In this document: piece by piece, positions 11,447 to 20,695 of the stretch
Layout of the letters: the number at the start of each line of letters is the position of its first letter
Numbering within the stretch: position 1 is the stretch's first letter
Assembly: GCA_022841375.1 (NCBI GenBank)
Contig: JALHRQ010000019.1
Span: 1 to 55,882 of the forward strand
Source of the DNA: Burkholderiales bacterium
GTDB lineage: Bacteria > Pseudomonadota > Gammaproteobacteria > Burkholderiales > SG8-41
Length of the DNA: 55,882 nt
Direction: 5' to 3'
Notes under the pieces: generated by a model
Seen by the model: the letters and a program-made list of their open reading frames with translations, nothing else
Databases searched by the model: none
Told to the model about the DNA's origin: nothing
Translations under genes and position numbers: made by a program

Positions 11447-11866
11447 TTATTTGGCAAAAAGCTGCGACATGTCCTCGAAGGCCTTGAATTCCAGCGCGTT
11501 GCCACAGGGGTCGAGGAAAAACATCGTCGCCTGCTCCCCGACCTGACCTTTGAAGCGTACGTGCGGCTCAATCACGAACCGGGTTCCGGCACGCGTCAGT
11601 TTGTCGGCGAGCTTGTGCCATTCGGCCATCGACAGCACTGCGCCGAAATGACGCACCGGCACGTTGTCGCCGTCAACAGCGCTGGTGGTGCGGTGGCCGA
11701 CCTCGGCCGGCGCCAGATGCGCCACAATCTGGTGGCCGTAAAAATCGAAATCCACCCATTCAGGTGACGAACGTCCCTCGGCACAGCCGAGCAGGTCGCC
11801 GTAAAAAGCGCGTGCCTTGGCAAGGTCATCAACGGGAAAAGCAAGGTGAAATGGCGGTTGGTTCAT
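11447..11866 (-). CDS. VOC superfamily (glyoxalase/dioxygenase-fold) protein
   Basis: 139-aa metal-dependent paired beta-alpha-beta-beta-beta fold protein. The N-terminus [22 protein letters not shown] and the C-terminal [15 protein letters not shown] are the two half-site signatures and supply the usual His and Glu metal ligands. The reaction cannot be deduced; relatives include glyoxalase I, fosfomycin-resistance enzymes and extradiol dioxygenases. It diverges from the aldo/keto reductase at 11924, whose promoter region it shares. The ATG at 11866 is the only plausible start because the family motif begins within eight residues of it. Confidence 0.85.
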   Translation of the reverse strand: MNQPPFHLAFPVDDLAKARAFYGDLLGCAEGRSSPEWVDFDFYGHQIVAHLAPAEVGHRTTSAVDGDNVPVRHFGAVLSMAEWHKLADKLTRAGTRFVIEPHVRFKGQVGEQATMFFLDPCGNALEFKAFEDMSQLFAK

Positions 11867-11923
11867 GGCGAATGCGGCGAGCGTCCTGTAGGCAAAATCG
11901 GTATTCTACGGCCTTTCCCCACG

Positions 11924-12763
11924 ATGACTGACCCTGCGATGATCCCCAATCTCACCGCTCACGGCTGCACCATGCCGCAGATCGGCTTCGGCACGTCCCA
12001 GCTCGGCGACTGTGGCGATCAAGTCGCAACCGCGCTGGAACTCGGCTACCGCCATATCGATACCGCATGGAAATACGGTTCTGAAAAAGGCGTCGGTGCC
12101 GGCATCCGCGCCTCCGGCGTGACGCGCAGCGAAATCTTTCTCGTCACCAAGGTGTCGCATGAATATCTGGGCGCAGCCGCTTTCGCCAAATCGGTCGAAG
12201 AAAGCCTGAAGAATCTGCAGGTCGATTATGTCGACATGCTGCACGTGCACTGGCCGAGCATGGACAAGGTGCCGATGGCGGAAACCATGGGTGCGCTGGC
12301 CAAGGCCAAACGCGACGGCCTGACCCGTCATATCGGCGTCGCCAATTTCAACATCGCGCTGCTCGAAGAAGCGCGGCGCAACTGCCCCGAACCGCTGGCC
12401 ACGCTGCAGGCCGAATACCACCCCTATCTTGACCAGTCGAAGGTGCTCGACTACTGCCGCCGCCACGAGATGATTTTCACCGCCTATTGCCCGCTCGCCC
12501 GCGGCCGCCTGTTCAACGACCCGGTGCTCACTGCGATTGCCCGGGCCCGCGGCAAAACCATCGCCCAGATCGTGCTGCGCTGGCTGGTGCAGCAGGGCAA
12601 TGTCGCGCCGATTCCGAGATCCTCGAATTCCGCGCGAATTGCGCAGAATCTTGCGGTCTATGACTTCACCTTGACCGCCGATGAAATGAGCCGCATCCAT
12701 GCTCTGGCCAAACCCGATGGCCGCATCGCCAACCCCCCCGGCCGTGCCCCCGCGTGGGATTAG
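11924..12763 (+). CDS. aldo/keto reductase
   Basis: NAD(P)H-dependent carbonyl reductase with a TIM-barrel fold, 279 aa from ATG 11924 (ATG 11939 is equally possible; neither has a clear ribosome site). The catalytic tetrad is visible: Asp and Tyr in HIDTAWKYGSE, Lys in LVTKVS, His in MLHVHWPS. Cofactor-binding elements are ANFNIALL, YHPYLDQSKVLDYC and PIPRSSNSARIAQNL. Resembles 2,5-diketo-gluconate reductase-type AKR. Followed after 57 nt on the same strand by a Bug binding protein, so the two may act on the same imported compound. Substrate unknown. Confidence 0.9.
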   Translation: MTDPAMIPNLTAHGCTMPQIGFGTSQLGDCGDQVATALELGYRHIDTAWKYGSEKGVGAGIRASGVTRSEIFLVTKVSHEYLGAAAFAKSVEESLKNLQVDYVDMLHVHWPSMDKVPMAETMGALAKAKRDGLTRHIGVANFNIALLEEARRNCPEPLATLQAEYHPYLDQSKVLDYCRRHEMIFTAYCPLARGRLFNDPVLTAIARARGKTIAQIVLRWLVQQGNVAPIPRSSNSARIAQNLAVYDFTLTADEMSRIHALAKPDGRIANPPGRAPAWD

Positions 12764-12820
12764 CCGGCCTGGATTAAAATGGCAACGCAGTCAAAACACA
12801 CGATAACGGAGGATCTTGCA

Positions 12821-13816
12821 ATGAATACTCAATCCATCAAGGCAGTTCTCAGCACTGCCGCCATCGCCGCCGCATCGCTCGGCCTCACCACGGATGTCCA
12901 CGCCCAGGGCGCAGCGTTCCCCACCAAAAACATGGTGATGATCGTGCCCTACACCCCTGCCGGCTCTGCCGATGCGATGAGCCGTGCCATTGCCTCCCGG
13001 CTCGGCACCGCACTGGGGCGCAATATCGTTGTCGATAACCGTCCCGGCGCCAGCGGCATGATCGGCACCGAAATGGTCACCAAGGCCGATCCGGATGGCC
13101 ACACACTGCTTGGTCACACCTCGTCCTACCCGGCCACCGCTGCAGTCCGCGCCAAGCTGCCGTTTGATCCCGCCCGCGCCATCATTCCGATCGGCATGAC
13201 CGCACGCGCGCCGATGCTGTTCGCGATCCATCCGTCGGTGCCGGCGAAAAACATCAAGGAACTGGTTGCACTGGTCAAGAGGGATCCAAAGAAGTATTTA
13301 CTCAACTACGGCTCCTCGGGCACCGGTGGCAACAACCACTTCTCCGGCGCGCTGTTCGCTTCTGCCGCCGGCATCAACATGCAGCACATCCCATACAAGG
13401 GCATTTCCCTCGCCGTTACCGCCATCGCTTCCGGCGAAGTCGAAATCGTCATTGCCAGTTCCTCGGCCCTGCTGCCGCAGCGTGATTCCGGCCGCATCCG
13501 CATCCTCGGTGTGACCAGCGCTGAGAAATCCCCTCTGTTCCCGGATCTGCCCACGGTCGCCTCGCAAGGCGTTCCCGGATATGAGTACGAGCTGTGGTGG
13601 GGTACGTTTGCACCCGCGGGCATGTCACAGGAACGGATCAGCTATCTGTATTCGCTGATCAACAAGATCGTCACCAGCGCCGACATGAAGAAGTTCCTCG
13701 ATACCCAGGGCGCCGAACCATGGCTGATGCCGATGGCGCAACTGCCGGAACTGCTGCCCAAGGAAATCGCGCGCTACAAAAAAGCCGCGCAACTCGCCGG
13801 CATCGAACCGCAATAA
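12821..13816 (+). CDS. Bug/TctC tripartite tricarboxylate transporter binding protein (1)
   Basis: Exported receptor for a small carboxylate. 331 aa from ATG 12821, chosen because GGAGG stands just upstream and because the signal peptide then runs cleanly to TDVHAQ. The ligand-pocket motif is MIVPYTPAGSADAMSR, with the conserved Asp, followed by VDNRPGASGMIGTEMVTKADPDG. It sits in tandem behind an aldo/keto reductase and ends in a strong bidirectional terminator. Neither TctA nor TctB is adjacent, so it is an orphan that must either use a transporter encoded elsewhere or act in sensing. Confidence 0.93.
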   Translation: MNTQSIKAVLSTAAIAAASLGLTTDVHAQGAAFPTKNMVMIVPYTPAGSADAMSRAIASRLGTALGRNIVVDNRPGASGMIGTEMVTKADPDGHTLLGHTSSYPATAAVRAKLPFDPARAIIPIGMTARAPMLFAIHPSVPAKNIKELVALVKRDPKKYLLNYGSSGTGGNNHFSGALFASAAGINMQHIPYKGISLAVTAIASGEVEIVIASSSALLPQRDSGRIRILGVTSAEKSPLFPDLPTVASQGVPGYEYELWWGTFAPAGMSQERISYLYSLINKIVTSADMKKFLDTQGAEPWLMPMAQLPELLPKEIARYKKAAQLAGIEPQ

Positions 13817-13834
13817 GCGATTCCCGACATCTCC

Positions 13835-13874
13835 AAAAAAATCCCGCCGGTATTGCGCCGGCGGGATTTTTTTA
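13835..13874. terminator. bidirectional terminator between Bug gene 1 and pirin
   Basis: Stem CCCGCCGG (13843-13850)/CCGGCGGG (13858-13865), 7-nt loop, with A-rich sequence on one side and seven T on the other, so it can serve both convergent genes. Confidence 0.9.
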
Positions 13875-14732
13875 TGCAGCAGTCAGCTTGCCCGCCTGGT
13901 AGTCGCGCACTGCCTGCTCGAGTTCGGCAGCCGTGTTCATCACGAACGGACCGTACTGCGCCACGGGCTCGTTCAAAGGCCGGCCCGCCAGCAAAATGAA
14001 TCGCGCGCCTTCACCTGCGGCCCTCACCGTCACCGCATCGCCGCCGGACAACACGCCGGCGCTGCGCCGGGGCAATGCACGCGGCGACTCGGTGCCAACA
14101 CTGACATCGCCCTCATAGACGTAAAGAAACGCGTTATGGGCGGCTGGCAGTTGATGCTCGAAGATCCCGTTTGCAGGCAGTTCCACATCAAAATAAAGCG
14201 GCGCCGTGCTGAGCCCCTGGATCGGCCCGGGTGTGGCTTGCGCCTTGATGCGCAATGTCCCGGCAATCACCCGGGCGCACCCGCCGCCGGGCAAATCCAC
14301 CGCAGGAATCGTTGCCGCCGGAATATCTCGATAACCCGCCGGTTTCATTTTTTCCTGTGCCGGCAGATTGATCCACAACTGGAAACCGCGCATGCGCCCC
14401 TCGGACTGCTGCGGCATTTCCGAATGAATGATGCCGCGGCCGGCGGTCATCCACTGCACATCCCCGCTTTTGAGGTCACCGCGATTGCCGAGATGGTCCT
14501 CGTGCAGCATATGGCCGTCGAGCATGTAGGTCACCGTCTCGAAACCGCGGTGCGGATGGCTGGGAAATCCGGCGATGTAGTCATCAGGGTCCTCCGTGCC
14601 GAACTCGTCGAGCATCAGAAACGGATCGAGACGCGTGGCGGGCGACTGGCCGATACTGCGCCGCAGTTTCACGCCGGCGCCGTCAGAAGTCTCCATGGCG
14701 CGGATCACCTGCTGCAGACTGCGTTGGATCAT
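13872..14732 (-). CDS. pirin family protein
   Basis: Bicupin protein of 286 aa. The N-terminal cupin contains the pirin signature with metal ligands in FPSHPHRGFETVTYMLDG, HEDHLGNRG, and WMTAGRGIIHSEMP. Bacterial pirins act as quercetin 2,3-dioxygenases or as redox- or metal-sensitive regulators, and sequence does not decide between these. The start codon ATG 14732 is the family start (MIQRSLQQVIRAMETSDGAGVKLRRSIG). No clear Shine-Dalgarno site is present; the 36-nt gap to the SDR gene upstream is very AT-rich and may hold its promoter. Confidence 0.93.
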   Translation of the reverse strand: MIQRSLQQVIRAMETSDGAGVKLRRSIGQSPATRLDPFLMLDEFGTEDPDDYIAGFPSHPHRGFETVTYMLDGHMLHEDHLGNRGDLKSGDVQWMTAGRGIIHSEMPQQSEGRMRGFQLWINLPAQEKMKPAGYRDIPAATIPAVDLPGGGCARVIAGTLRIKAQATPGPIQGLSTAPLYFDVELPANGIFEHQLPAAHNAFLYVYEGDVSVGTESPRALPRRSAGVLSGGDAVTVRAAGEGARFILLAGRPLNEPVAQYGPFVMNTAAELEQAVRDYQAGKLTAA

Positions 14733-14768
14733 AAAATAATATTCAATTAAAACAATTAGTTATATCAC

Positions 14769-15563
14769 TTAGAATAATGAACGCACAATGCCGCCATCGA
14801 CGCGCTGCGCAGCGCCGTTGACCGCTGCGGCGCGCGGCGAGCACAGGAACACCACCTGCGCAGCGATTTCCTCCGGCGTCGTCCAGCGCTGCAACAATGA
14901 ACTGCGGCCGGGACCGTCAAAATAGGCGGTGCGCATTTCTGCAACGCTCTTGCCCTGTTCAGGGCCGATCTTGCCGAGAAAGGTTTCCACGCCTTCGGAC
15001 CAGGTCGGCGCCACCAGCACGCTGTTGACGGTGACGCCGGTGCCCCGTGTCGATTCGGCCAGCCCTCGGGCCAGCGACACCTGCGCGGTTTTGGTCATCG
15101 CGTAATGCAGCATGTCGGCATTGGGCTTCACGCTCTGCTCACTGGCGATGAACACCACGCGTCCCCAGTTGCGCGTCAGCATGCCGTCGAACAGCGCCCG
15201 GGTCAGGCGCACGCCGCTCATGACATTGAGTTCGAACATGTCGGTCCAGTCGCTGTCGGTGATCGCCGCAAAAGGCTTCACTTCAAAATAGCCGACATTG
15301 TTGACCAGGATGTCCACCGCCCCAATTCCTGCCGCCGCGTCGATGAGCTGCTGCGCGCCGGCGGCAGTAGCCAGATCGGCTGCAACACCCTGCACATCAC
15401 CCTTCGCCGACAGGGCGCGTACCGTCTGCGCCACGCGGGCGGCATCGCGGCCGTTGATGATGACGCGCGCGCCCTCGTCGAGCAGCGCTGCCGCAATCGC
15501 GCGACCGATGCCCTGGGTTGAGCCCGTGACCAGCGCCAGCTTGCCCTTGATCTGCAGATCCAT
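14769..15563 (-). CDS. short-chain dehydrogenase/reductase (SDR)
   Basis: NAD(P)-dependent oxidoreductase, 264 aa. Rossmann glycine motif TGSTQGIGRA, NNVG at the end of beta-4, and the catalytic Ser and YAMTK (Tyr-x-x-x-Lys) are present. The C-terminal VNGAAQRVDGGIVRS follows the classical SDR pattern. Residue order resembles 3-oxoacyl-ACP reductase-like catabolic SDRs. Start ATG 15563 has GGGAG upstream. The 3' relic of a cyclase gene ends 18 nt before this start, suggesting the SDR was once the second gene of a cyclase-SDR operon. Substrate unknown. Confidence 0.92.
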   Translation of the reverse strand: MDLQIKGKLALVTGSTQGIGRAIAAALLDEGARVIINGRDAARVAQTVRALSAKGDVQGVAADLATAAGAQQLIDAAAGIGAVDILVNNVGYFEVKPFAAITDSDWTDMFELNVMSGVRLTRALFDGMLTRNWGRVVFIASEQSVKPNADMLHYAMTKTAQVSLARGLAESTRGTGVTVNSVLVAPTWSEGVETFLGKIGPEQGKSVAEMRTAYFDGPGRSSLLQRWTTPEEIAAQVVFLCSPRAAAVNGAAQRVDGGIVRSLF

Positions 15564-15581
15564 GATTGCTCCCGTTTTAAT

Positions 15582-15647
15582 TCAAACCGTCGCCACCGGT
15601 GTCACTGGCGAACCTGCGGCACCGGGCATCCCCAGCGGCGGCGCAGT
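15582..15647 (-). pseudogene. 3' relic of a second cyclase-family gene
   Basis: Read on the minus strand, 21 codons ending in TGA give TAPPLGMPGAAGSPVTPVATV, matching the C-terminus of the intact cyclase at 16566-17585 in 20 of 21 residues. The nucleotides differ at many third positions, so it is an old paralogue and not a recent copy. An in-frame TAA precedes it and nothing upstream continues the gene. Confidence 0.75.
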
Positions 15648-15788
15648 TTAACGCTGGCGTCATCCGAGGCCGCCTGTGAGGGAATGACGCGTTGCTGGGT
15701 GCGTTGATTTCATGATGGCATCGCCGGAAGAATGGCACTCAAGATTACATCAGCCACACAGATCACGCGATGCTGAAAAAATATCCTT

Positions 15789-15822
15789 CAAAAAACAAAC
15801 GCGGACGGCAATGCCGTCCGCG
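15789..15822 (-). terminator. intrinsic terminator of the RcnB-like gene
   Basis: Perfect 10-bp stem CGCGGACGGC/GCCGTCCGCG (15800-15822) with a 3-nt loop, followed on the minus strand by a T-rich tract (15799-15790). Lies 22 nt after the stop codon of the gene at 15844-16368. Confidence 0.9.
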
Positions 15823-15843
15823 TCTGCAACAAAACAACTGCCT

Positions 15844-16368
15844 TTACATCCGCCCAAGATCGCTGATTGCGTCAACTACCATCGAAGTTCCGATAGCGAT
15901 CAACAGGATGTCGGATGCCACGCGCACATACTTGTGGCCCGACGGCGGCGTCCCGAGTCGCACCACCAGTGGTGACGGCAAGTCGTAAAACACCACATCG
16001 CGGGGCAAAGGTTGGCCTTTATTCCACTTCTTCGCTTGGCCGGGCGGCATGCAACCGTTGTTCTTTTTGGCCAGGCCGGGCGGACATTTGCCCCCCTGAA
16101 ACTCCTGGGTGTAGTACTCGCGCACGACGGTTTGCTGGCGATCGCCGAAATGGCTGCGTCCATCGTGCGAGCGGTCATCGCCGCTGCTTTTGTTGCCGCC
16201 GCCACGGTCATCACGGTCGCGATTTTTCCCGCCGCCACGATCATCCTGTGACTTGCCCCCCTTGCCGGCCCATTCCGGTTTGTCGGCAAATACCGGCGTT
16301 GTGACCAGCACGCCTGCCATAACCAGCGCCATCACTTGACTGATCGACATGGATTTGTTGTTGCGCAT
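15844..16368 (-). CDS. RcnB/CigR-like exported protein
   Basis: 174-aa secreted protein. A signal peptide ends near TTPVFADKPEWAGKGG. Residues 35-85 are a low-complexity, highly charged linker rich in Gly, Asp, Arg, Asn and Ser. The C-terminal domain reads CPPGLAKKNNGCMPPGQAKKW, then VVFYDLPSPLVVRLGTPPSGHKYVRVASDILLI, the pattern of the RcnB family (periplasmic nickel/cobalt homeostasis protein) and of CigR-like proteins. It ends with a hydrophobic stretch IAIGTSMVVDAI. Metal binding is not evident, so an envelope role is all that can be said. Monocistronic, with its own terminator. Confidence 0.8.
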   Translation of the reverse strand: MRNNKSMSISQVMALVMAGVLVTTPVFADKPEWAGKGGKSQDDRGGGKNRDRDDRGGGNKSSGDDRSHDGRSHFGDRQQTVVREYYTQEFQGGKCPPGLAKKNNGCMPPGQAKKWNKGQPLPRDVVFYDLPSPLVVRLGTPPSGHKYVRVASDILLIAIGTSMVVDAISDLGRM

Positions 16369-16565
16369 TAATCATTCCTTTTTTCCTGTTGATCGTGCAG
16401 CCACGTTAACTGAAGGCTGCCTGCTCTACTTGCACGGTGGATCGTATTTCAAAAGCCGCGCCCTGATTGTGCAATTGCGCACGCAGGCAGGGATATAACG
16501 CGGAAAACCGTGCGAACGATCACAACTGATGCGTAACAAAATGTTACCGGACTATCAGGCGTGAT

Positions 16566-17585
16566 TCATACCGTCGCCACGGGCGTTACCGGCGAACCTG
16601 CGGCACCGGGCATGCGCAGCGGCGGTGCGGTGAGCAGAAAGCGGTTGCGCCTGTTTTTGCGCAACCACGCTGCCAGTTCGGTGAAATACCACAATTCGCC
16701 AAGATGAATGCCGAGCTTGACCAGGCAATGCTCGTGCAGCGGCAGTTGCGGGCCGCGATGCGGCATGCGCGGATCGATGCCCAGCGTGCCGGAACGCTCA
16801 ACCGCAAGATTGTCGGCGGCGATCGCGGCGACACCGGTATCGGCAATCCACTCCAGCAGGCGTTTGTCATGGCCGTCGAGCACCGCGCACCGGGTCTTGA
16901 TGGTCTGGTCGAGTTTGCCATTGGCGTCACGGATCAGCTGGCCAAGGCCGGTATGCAAACAAAGAATGTCCCCTTGCTCGACCGTGACCGCATCTTCCTT
17001 CATCACTTTTTCGAGCATTTCGTAAGTAATTTCGGTGCGCGCATCGCCAAAATGATGACGCAGGTCGATCAACACCGCACGCCCTTGCACGCCGGTCTCC
17101 GCCATCGCCGCAACCGACAGCGCCCGGGCGCCGGTTTCGCCGTAAAGCCCCAACCCCTGTTCATCAACCAGGTGAAACCCGTTATAGGACACCTTCTCCG
17201 CCACACCATCGCCATTCGCATCAAAATGGGTGCCCTTGTGCGCGAAACCATCCCAGTGCGTCGAATACTGCGAGTACAGGAATATCGCTTCGTCCGAACC
17301 AACATCGGTAAACCGCGGATTGGTCTCGCCCATATCAAGGTTGAAGTAGACCTTGCCCTCGCGAATGACCGGATGGAACTGCGGCGGCTTGCGGAAGGGG
17401 TTGAGCACGCTGCCGCCGGGTTTGTCGAGCGGATGCGACAGGCAGAATACTTCACCGACCTGGACCTCTTTTAATGCCGCGAGCCGGCGCGCCGGCGTCA
17501 GCAGGTTCAACCGTCCGTGCTGATCGTCTTCGCCGAACTCTCCCCAGTTCGACCCCTCGGGACGCTGCTTCCACCGCTTCGCCAT
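16566..17585 (-). CDS. cyclase family protein (kynurenine formamidase-like)
   Basis: Metal-dependent amide or lactone hydrolase fold of the kynurenine formamidase/isatin hydrolase group. 339 aa from ATG 17585; GGAGG lies just upstream, while an ATG 12 nt earlier would bury that site inside the gene. The metal-binding signature HxGTHxD occurs as GFAHKGTHFDANGDG, preceded by STHWD. The C-terminus APPLRMPGAAGSPVTPVATV is characteristic. It is 27 nt after a Bug gene, which follows an enoyl-CoA hydratase gene, all on the minus strand. This looks like a ring- or amide-opening, uptake and beta-oxidation-type operon. Substrate not known. Confidence 0.9.
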   Translation of the reverse strand: MAKRWKQRPEGSNWGEFGEDDQHGRLNLLTPARRLAALKEVQVGEVFCLSHPLDKPGGSVLNPFRKPPQFHPVIREGKVYFNLDMGETNPRFTDVGSDEAIFLYSQYSTHWDGFAHKGTHFDANGDGVAEKVSYNGFHLVDEQGLGLYGETGARALSVAAMAETGVQGRAVLIDLRHHFGDARTEITYEMLEKVMKEDAVTVEQGDILCLHTGLGQLIRDANGKLDQTIKTRCAVLDGHDKRLLEWIADTGVAAIAADNLAVERSGTLGIDPRMPHRGPQLPLHEHCLVKLGIHLGELWYFTELAAWLRKNRRNRFLLTAPPLRMPGAAGSPVTPVATV

Positions 17586-17612
17586 GCTGGCCTCCATCTG
17601 ATTGACTGCGTG

Positions 17613-18623
17613 TCACTCCAGCGAGATGTTCGCCGCCTTGACTACCTTCGCCCACTTGGCGATTTCGGCCTTCAGCCACACCGCAAATTCCTGCGGCGAG
17701 TTACCCACCGGCACGCCGCCCTCGCTGTCAAAGCGTTTGCGCACTTCCGGCAGTTTCACGATAGCGACGATTTCGCGGTTGAGCAGGCGGATCACCGGCT
17801 CCGGGGTTCCCCGCGGCACAAAAATCCCCTGCCAGGTGCCGGATTGAAACCCCTTGAGCCCTGCTTCGGAAATCGTCGGCACATCCGGAAACAATTGCGA
17901 GCGCTCCAGGCTGGTGACCGCAACGCCGCGCAATTTGGCCGAACGGATATGCGGCATTACCGACGGCATGGTCGCAAACACCACCTGAATGCGTCCGGAC
18001 AGCAGGTCGAGAATTGAACCCGATGCGCCTTTATAAGGCACATGGATCATTTTTGTTTTCGCCATCAGGTTGAACAGCTCGCCTGCCAGATGCGGGCCGC
18101 CACCGTTGCCGGAGGAACCGAAATTCAGTTCACCCGGTTTGGCCTGCGCCAGCTTGATCAGATCCTGCACCGTGTTCACCGGCAGCGACGGATTGACCAC
18201 CAGGATCTGCGAAGCGGTGGAAGCCAGCGTGATCGGCGCCAAGTCGCGCTCCGAATCGTAAGGCAGTTTTTTGTAAAGGCTCGGATTGACACCGAAGGAA
18301 CTGCCGACCAGCAGCATCGTATAACCGTCGGGAGCTGCGCGCGCCACCAGCTCTGCCGCCAGTACACCGCCACCGCCGCCGCCGCGATTGTCGACGACAA
18401 ACTGCTGGCCGAGCTGCTTGGCCAGTTCACCCGCGACCATGCGCGCCACGAAGTCGGCATTGCCGCCGGCCGACTGGGCAACAATGAATCGCACCGGCCG
18501 TGTCGGGTATGCGCCGGTGCGGGCATCGGCAGCCGCCGCAACACTGCCCGCGAGCGCAACCGCGGTTGCAGCAACTGCCATCAGCAACCGGCGTGCGCTG
18601 TTGTTGACCATTGAATTCATCAT
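17613..18623 (-). CDS. Bug/TctC binding protein (2)
   Basis: 336-aa periplasmic receptor. The ATG at 18623 overlaps the stop of the enoyl-CoA hydratase gene (TGATG), which indicates translational coupling; ATG 18620 and 18608 are alternatives. The signal peptide ends near GSVAAAADA. Pocket motif is RFIVAQSAGGNADFVAR with a run of seven Gly in VVDNRGGGGGGVLAAELVAR, longer than in the other copies. It is the middle gene of an enoyl-CoA hydratase, Bug, cyclase operon, the clearest enzyme/receptor pairing in the window. Confidence 0.93.
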   Translation of the reverse strand: MMNSMVNNSARRLLMAVAATAVALAGSVAAAADARTGAYPTRPVRFIVAQSAGGNADFVARMVAGELAKQLGQQFVVDNRGGGGGGVLAAELVARAAPDGYTMLLVGSSFGVNPSLYKKLPYDSERDLAPITLASTASQILVVNPSLPVNTVQDLIKLAQAKPGELNFGSSGNGGGPHLAGELFNLMAKTKMIHVPYKGASGSILDLLSGRIQVVFATMPSVMPHIRSAKLRGVAVTSLERSQLFPDVPTISEAGLKGFQSGTWQGIFVPRGTPEPVIRLLNREIVAIVKLPEVRKRFDSEGGVPVGNSPQEFAVWLKAEIAKWAKVVKAANISLE

Positions 18624-19417
18624 CAACGCCCTTTGAACAGCGGTTTGCGCTTTTCCATGAACGCGCGCCGGCCTTCGATGAAATCCTCACTGGCACCGCA
18701 ATCCCTGACCAGCTGTTCGCACAACTCCACGTCGCGGTCGGCGGGATCCTTCATCAATTCATCGACCACGCGTTTCGCGGTGAGTATCGACAATGGCGCG
18801 TTTTCCGCCATGGTCTGCGCCCAGGAGCGAACGGTGTTTTCCAGTTCTGCCGCCGGCACCACTTCGTTGACAATGCCCATGCGCAAGGCCTGGTCGGCCC
18901 TGTAGCGGCGCGCGGTAAAAATGAATTCCTTGGCGACCGACGGGCCGACCAGCTCAACCAGACGGCGCAGCCCTTCCATGCCGTAACCGATGCCCAGACG
19001 CGCGGCCGGGATGCCGAACTGCGCGTCATCGGAGCAGATGCGCATGTCGCAGCTCAGCGCCAGCGACATGCCGCCGCCGATGCAGTAGCCGCGGATCATC
19101 GCCACCGTCGGCTTGCCGGTGCCGCGCAGGATCGACCGCATGCCGGATGAAACCTTCGAATATTTTTCCTGGGCTTCGGCGTTGGCACGTTCGTCTTCAA
19201 ATTTGGAAATGTCGGCGCCGGCGACAAACGATTTGTCCCCCGCACCGGCGAGCACGATCACACGTACGCTGCCGTCTTTTGCAAACGCCTCCAGCACTTC
19301 GCCGGCGGCCTGCCACATCTCCAGCGATACCGCATTGCGGCGCTCGGGGTTGTTGAAAATCAGGAAGCCGATCGGGCCTTCCTGTTTGGCCACAATCTTG
19401 TCCGTTGTCGTTTTCAT
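18623..19417 (-). CDS. enoyl-CoA hydratase/isomerase family protein
   Basis: Crotonase-fold enzyme acting on acyl-CoA thioesters, 264 aa. The CoA and oxyanion-hole signatures are SFVAGADISKFED and RGYCIGGGMSLALSCDMRICSDDAQFGIPAARLGIGYG. Of the two catalytic acidic residues of enoyl-CoA hydratase, the second position falls in YGMEGLRRLVELVG and carries Glu. Start ATG 19417 has AGGAG upstream. It heads the operon with a Bug gene and a cyclase, consistent with degradation of a carboxylic acid after CoA activation. No CoA ligase is in this cluster. Confidence 0.92.
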   Translation of the reverse strand: MKTTTDKIVAKQEGPIGFLIFNNPERRNAVSLEMWQAAGEVLEAFAKDGSVRVIVLAGAGDKSFVAGADISKFEDERANAEAQEKYSKVSSGMRSILRGTGKPTVAMIRGYCIGGGMSLALSCDMRICSDDAQFGIPAARLGIGYGMEGLRRLVELVGPSVAKEFIFTARRYRADQALRMGIVNEVVPAAELENTVRSWAQTMAENAPLSILTAKRVVDELMKDPADRDVELCEQLVRDCGASEDFIEGRRAFMEKRKPLFKGR

Positions 19418-19544
19418 GTGCAGCTCCTTTGTCGATTCACCCGCCGCGCGTCAAAACGCCCGGCACATTGCAATTTAACCGCATCACAACCAATACCGCG
19501 ACCGCGCCGTCCCGTCCACATGCGTTCCGCATGGTGTGCACTGT

Positions 19545-20528
19545 TCATGCACCCGCACGCACTTCGGGATTGAGAAAATTGCGCGGGTCATGCACTTCTC
19601 CGCGCATCCAGGCGAGGATGTTGTCAGCCGCGATGGTGCCCATGCGCGCCATCGCATCCGTGGTCGCCGCTGCGATATGCGGTGTGACGATCACAGTCGG
19701 CAGCGCAAACAACGGATTCTCGGCCGCCGGCGGTTCGACGGCGAAGGTATCCAGCCCGGCGCCGGCGAGATGCCCCGACTGCAAGGCCGCCACCAGCGCC
19801 GCCTCGTCCACCACCGGGCCGCGCGAAGTATTGATCAGCAAAGCGCCCGGCTTCATGCGCGCAAACTGCAGCGCGCCGATCAGCTTGCGGGTTTTATCCG
19901 TCAGCGGACAGTGCAGGCTGAGGATGTCGATCTGCTCCAGCAATCGATTGAGATCGGGTTCCACGGTCATGCCTTGCGGCGGCGTCAGCGCTGACCGCGT
20001 ATGGATGATCACCGTCGCGCCGCAGGCCTGTGCCAGCCGCGCGGTACGCTCGCCGATCTGGCCATAACCCACAATGCCCACCGTGCGAGTGCGGAAGTCC
20101 CGGATAAACAGATCAAGGTTGCGCCACCCTCCGGCACGCGTCTCGCGATCAAACCGCGGCAACTCCCGCGTCAGCGCCAGCATTAACGCCAGCGCATGCT
20201 CAGCGACGGCGTCTGCATTGGCGCCGCCGGTGACCATCACCGCAATACCCAGCCGGGTGGCTGCAGCAATATCGACCGAATCAACACCGGCACCGTGTTT
20301 GGCAATGATCTTCAGCCCCGATGCGGCCGCAAGAACCCGGGCATTCAAAGGCGGTGAACCGCGCAACAACAGGGCGGCGGGTTGATGACGGGCCAGCGCC
20401 GCAGTCATCGCAGCCTCGTCGATGGAAGTTTCGAGCATGAAGGCCACTTCCATGCCGCCATCACGCAGCAGATTGCGGGCCAGCTCGGAAACGGTCGGCG
20501 CGGTAACCAGAACGAGGGGTTTGCTCAA
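19545..20528 (-). CDS. D-isomer-specific 2-hydroxyacid dehydrogenase
   Basis: NAD-dependent oxidoreductase of 327 aa, related to phosphoglycerate and hydroxypyruvate/glyoxylate reductases. The dinucleotide motif is VGIVGYGQIGERTA. Catalytic Arg is in LLINTSRGPVVDEAAL, Glu in the following segment, and His in VTPHIAA. Start TTG at 20528 is preferred because AGGAG lies 6 nt upstream; a TTG two codons earlier would have no spacing. It diverges from the Bug gene at 20696 across 167 nt, so both may be regulated from a shared region. Confidence 0.9.
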   Translation of the reverse strand: MSKPLVLVTAPTVSELARNLLRDGGMEVAFMLETSIDEAAMTAALARHQPAALLLRGSPPLNARVLAAASGLKIIAKHGAGVDSVDIAAATRLGIAVMVTGGANADAVAEHALALMLALTRELPRFDRETRAGGWRNLDLFIRDFRTRTVGIVGYGQIGERTARLAQACGATVIIHTRSALTPPQGMTVEPDLNRLLEQIDILSLHCPLTDKTRKLIGALQFARMKPGALLINTSRGPVVDEAALVAALQSGHLAGAGLDTFAVEPPAAENPLFALPTVIVTPHIAAATTDAMARMGTIAADNILAWMRGEVHDPRNFLNPEVRAGA

Positions 20529-20695
20529 TGACAACTCCTGATCAGCAACATGACCCCGGTCGGGGCGCTCCCATTATCCCATCACAAACTTGTTGCCCTC
20601 TGTCTGCCCAATGCCACTAAAATGGGTGCGTGGCGATGGGCAAAAAAAATACGCGCACGCCGCACCCGTGTGTATCACGCATTGGAGGAGAAATT

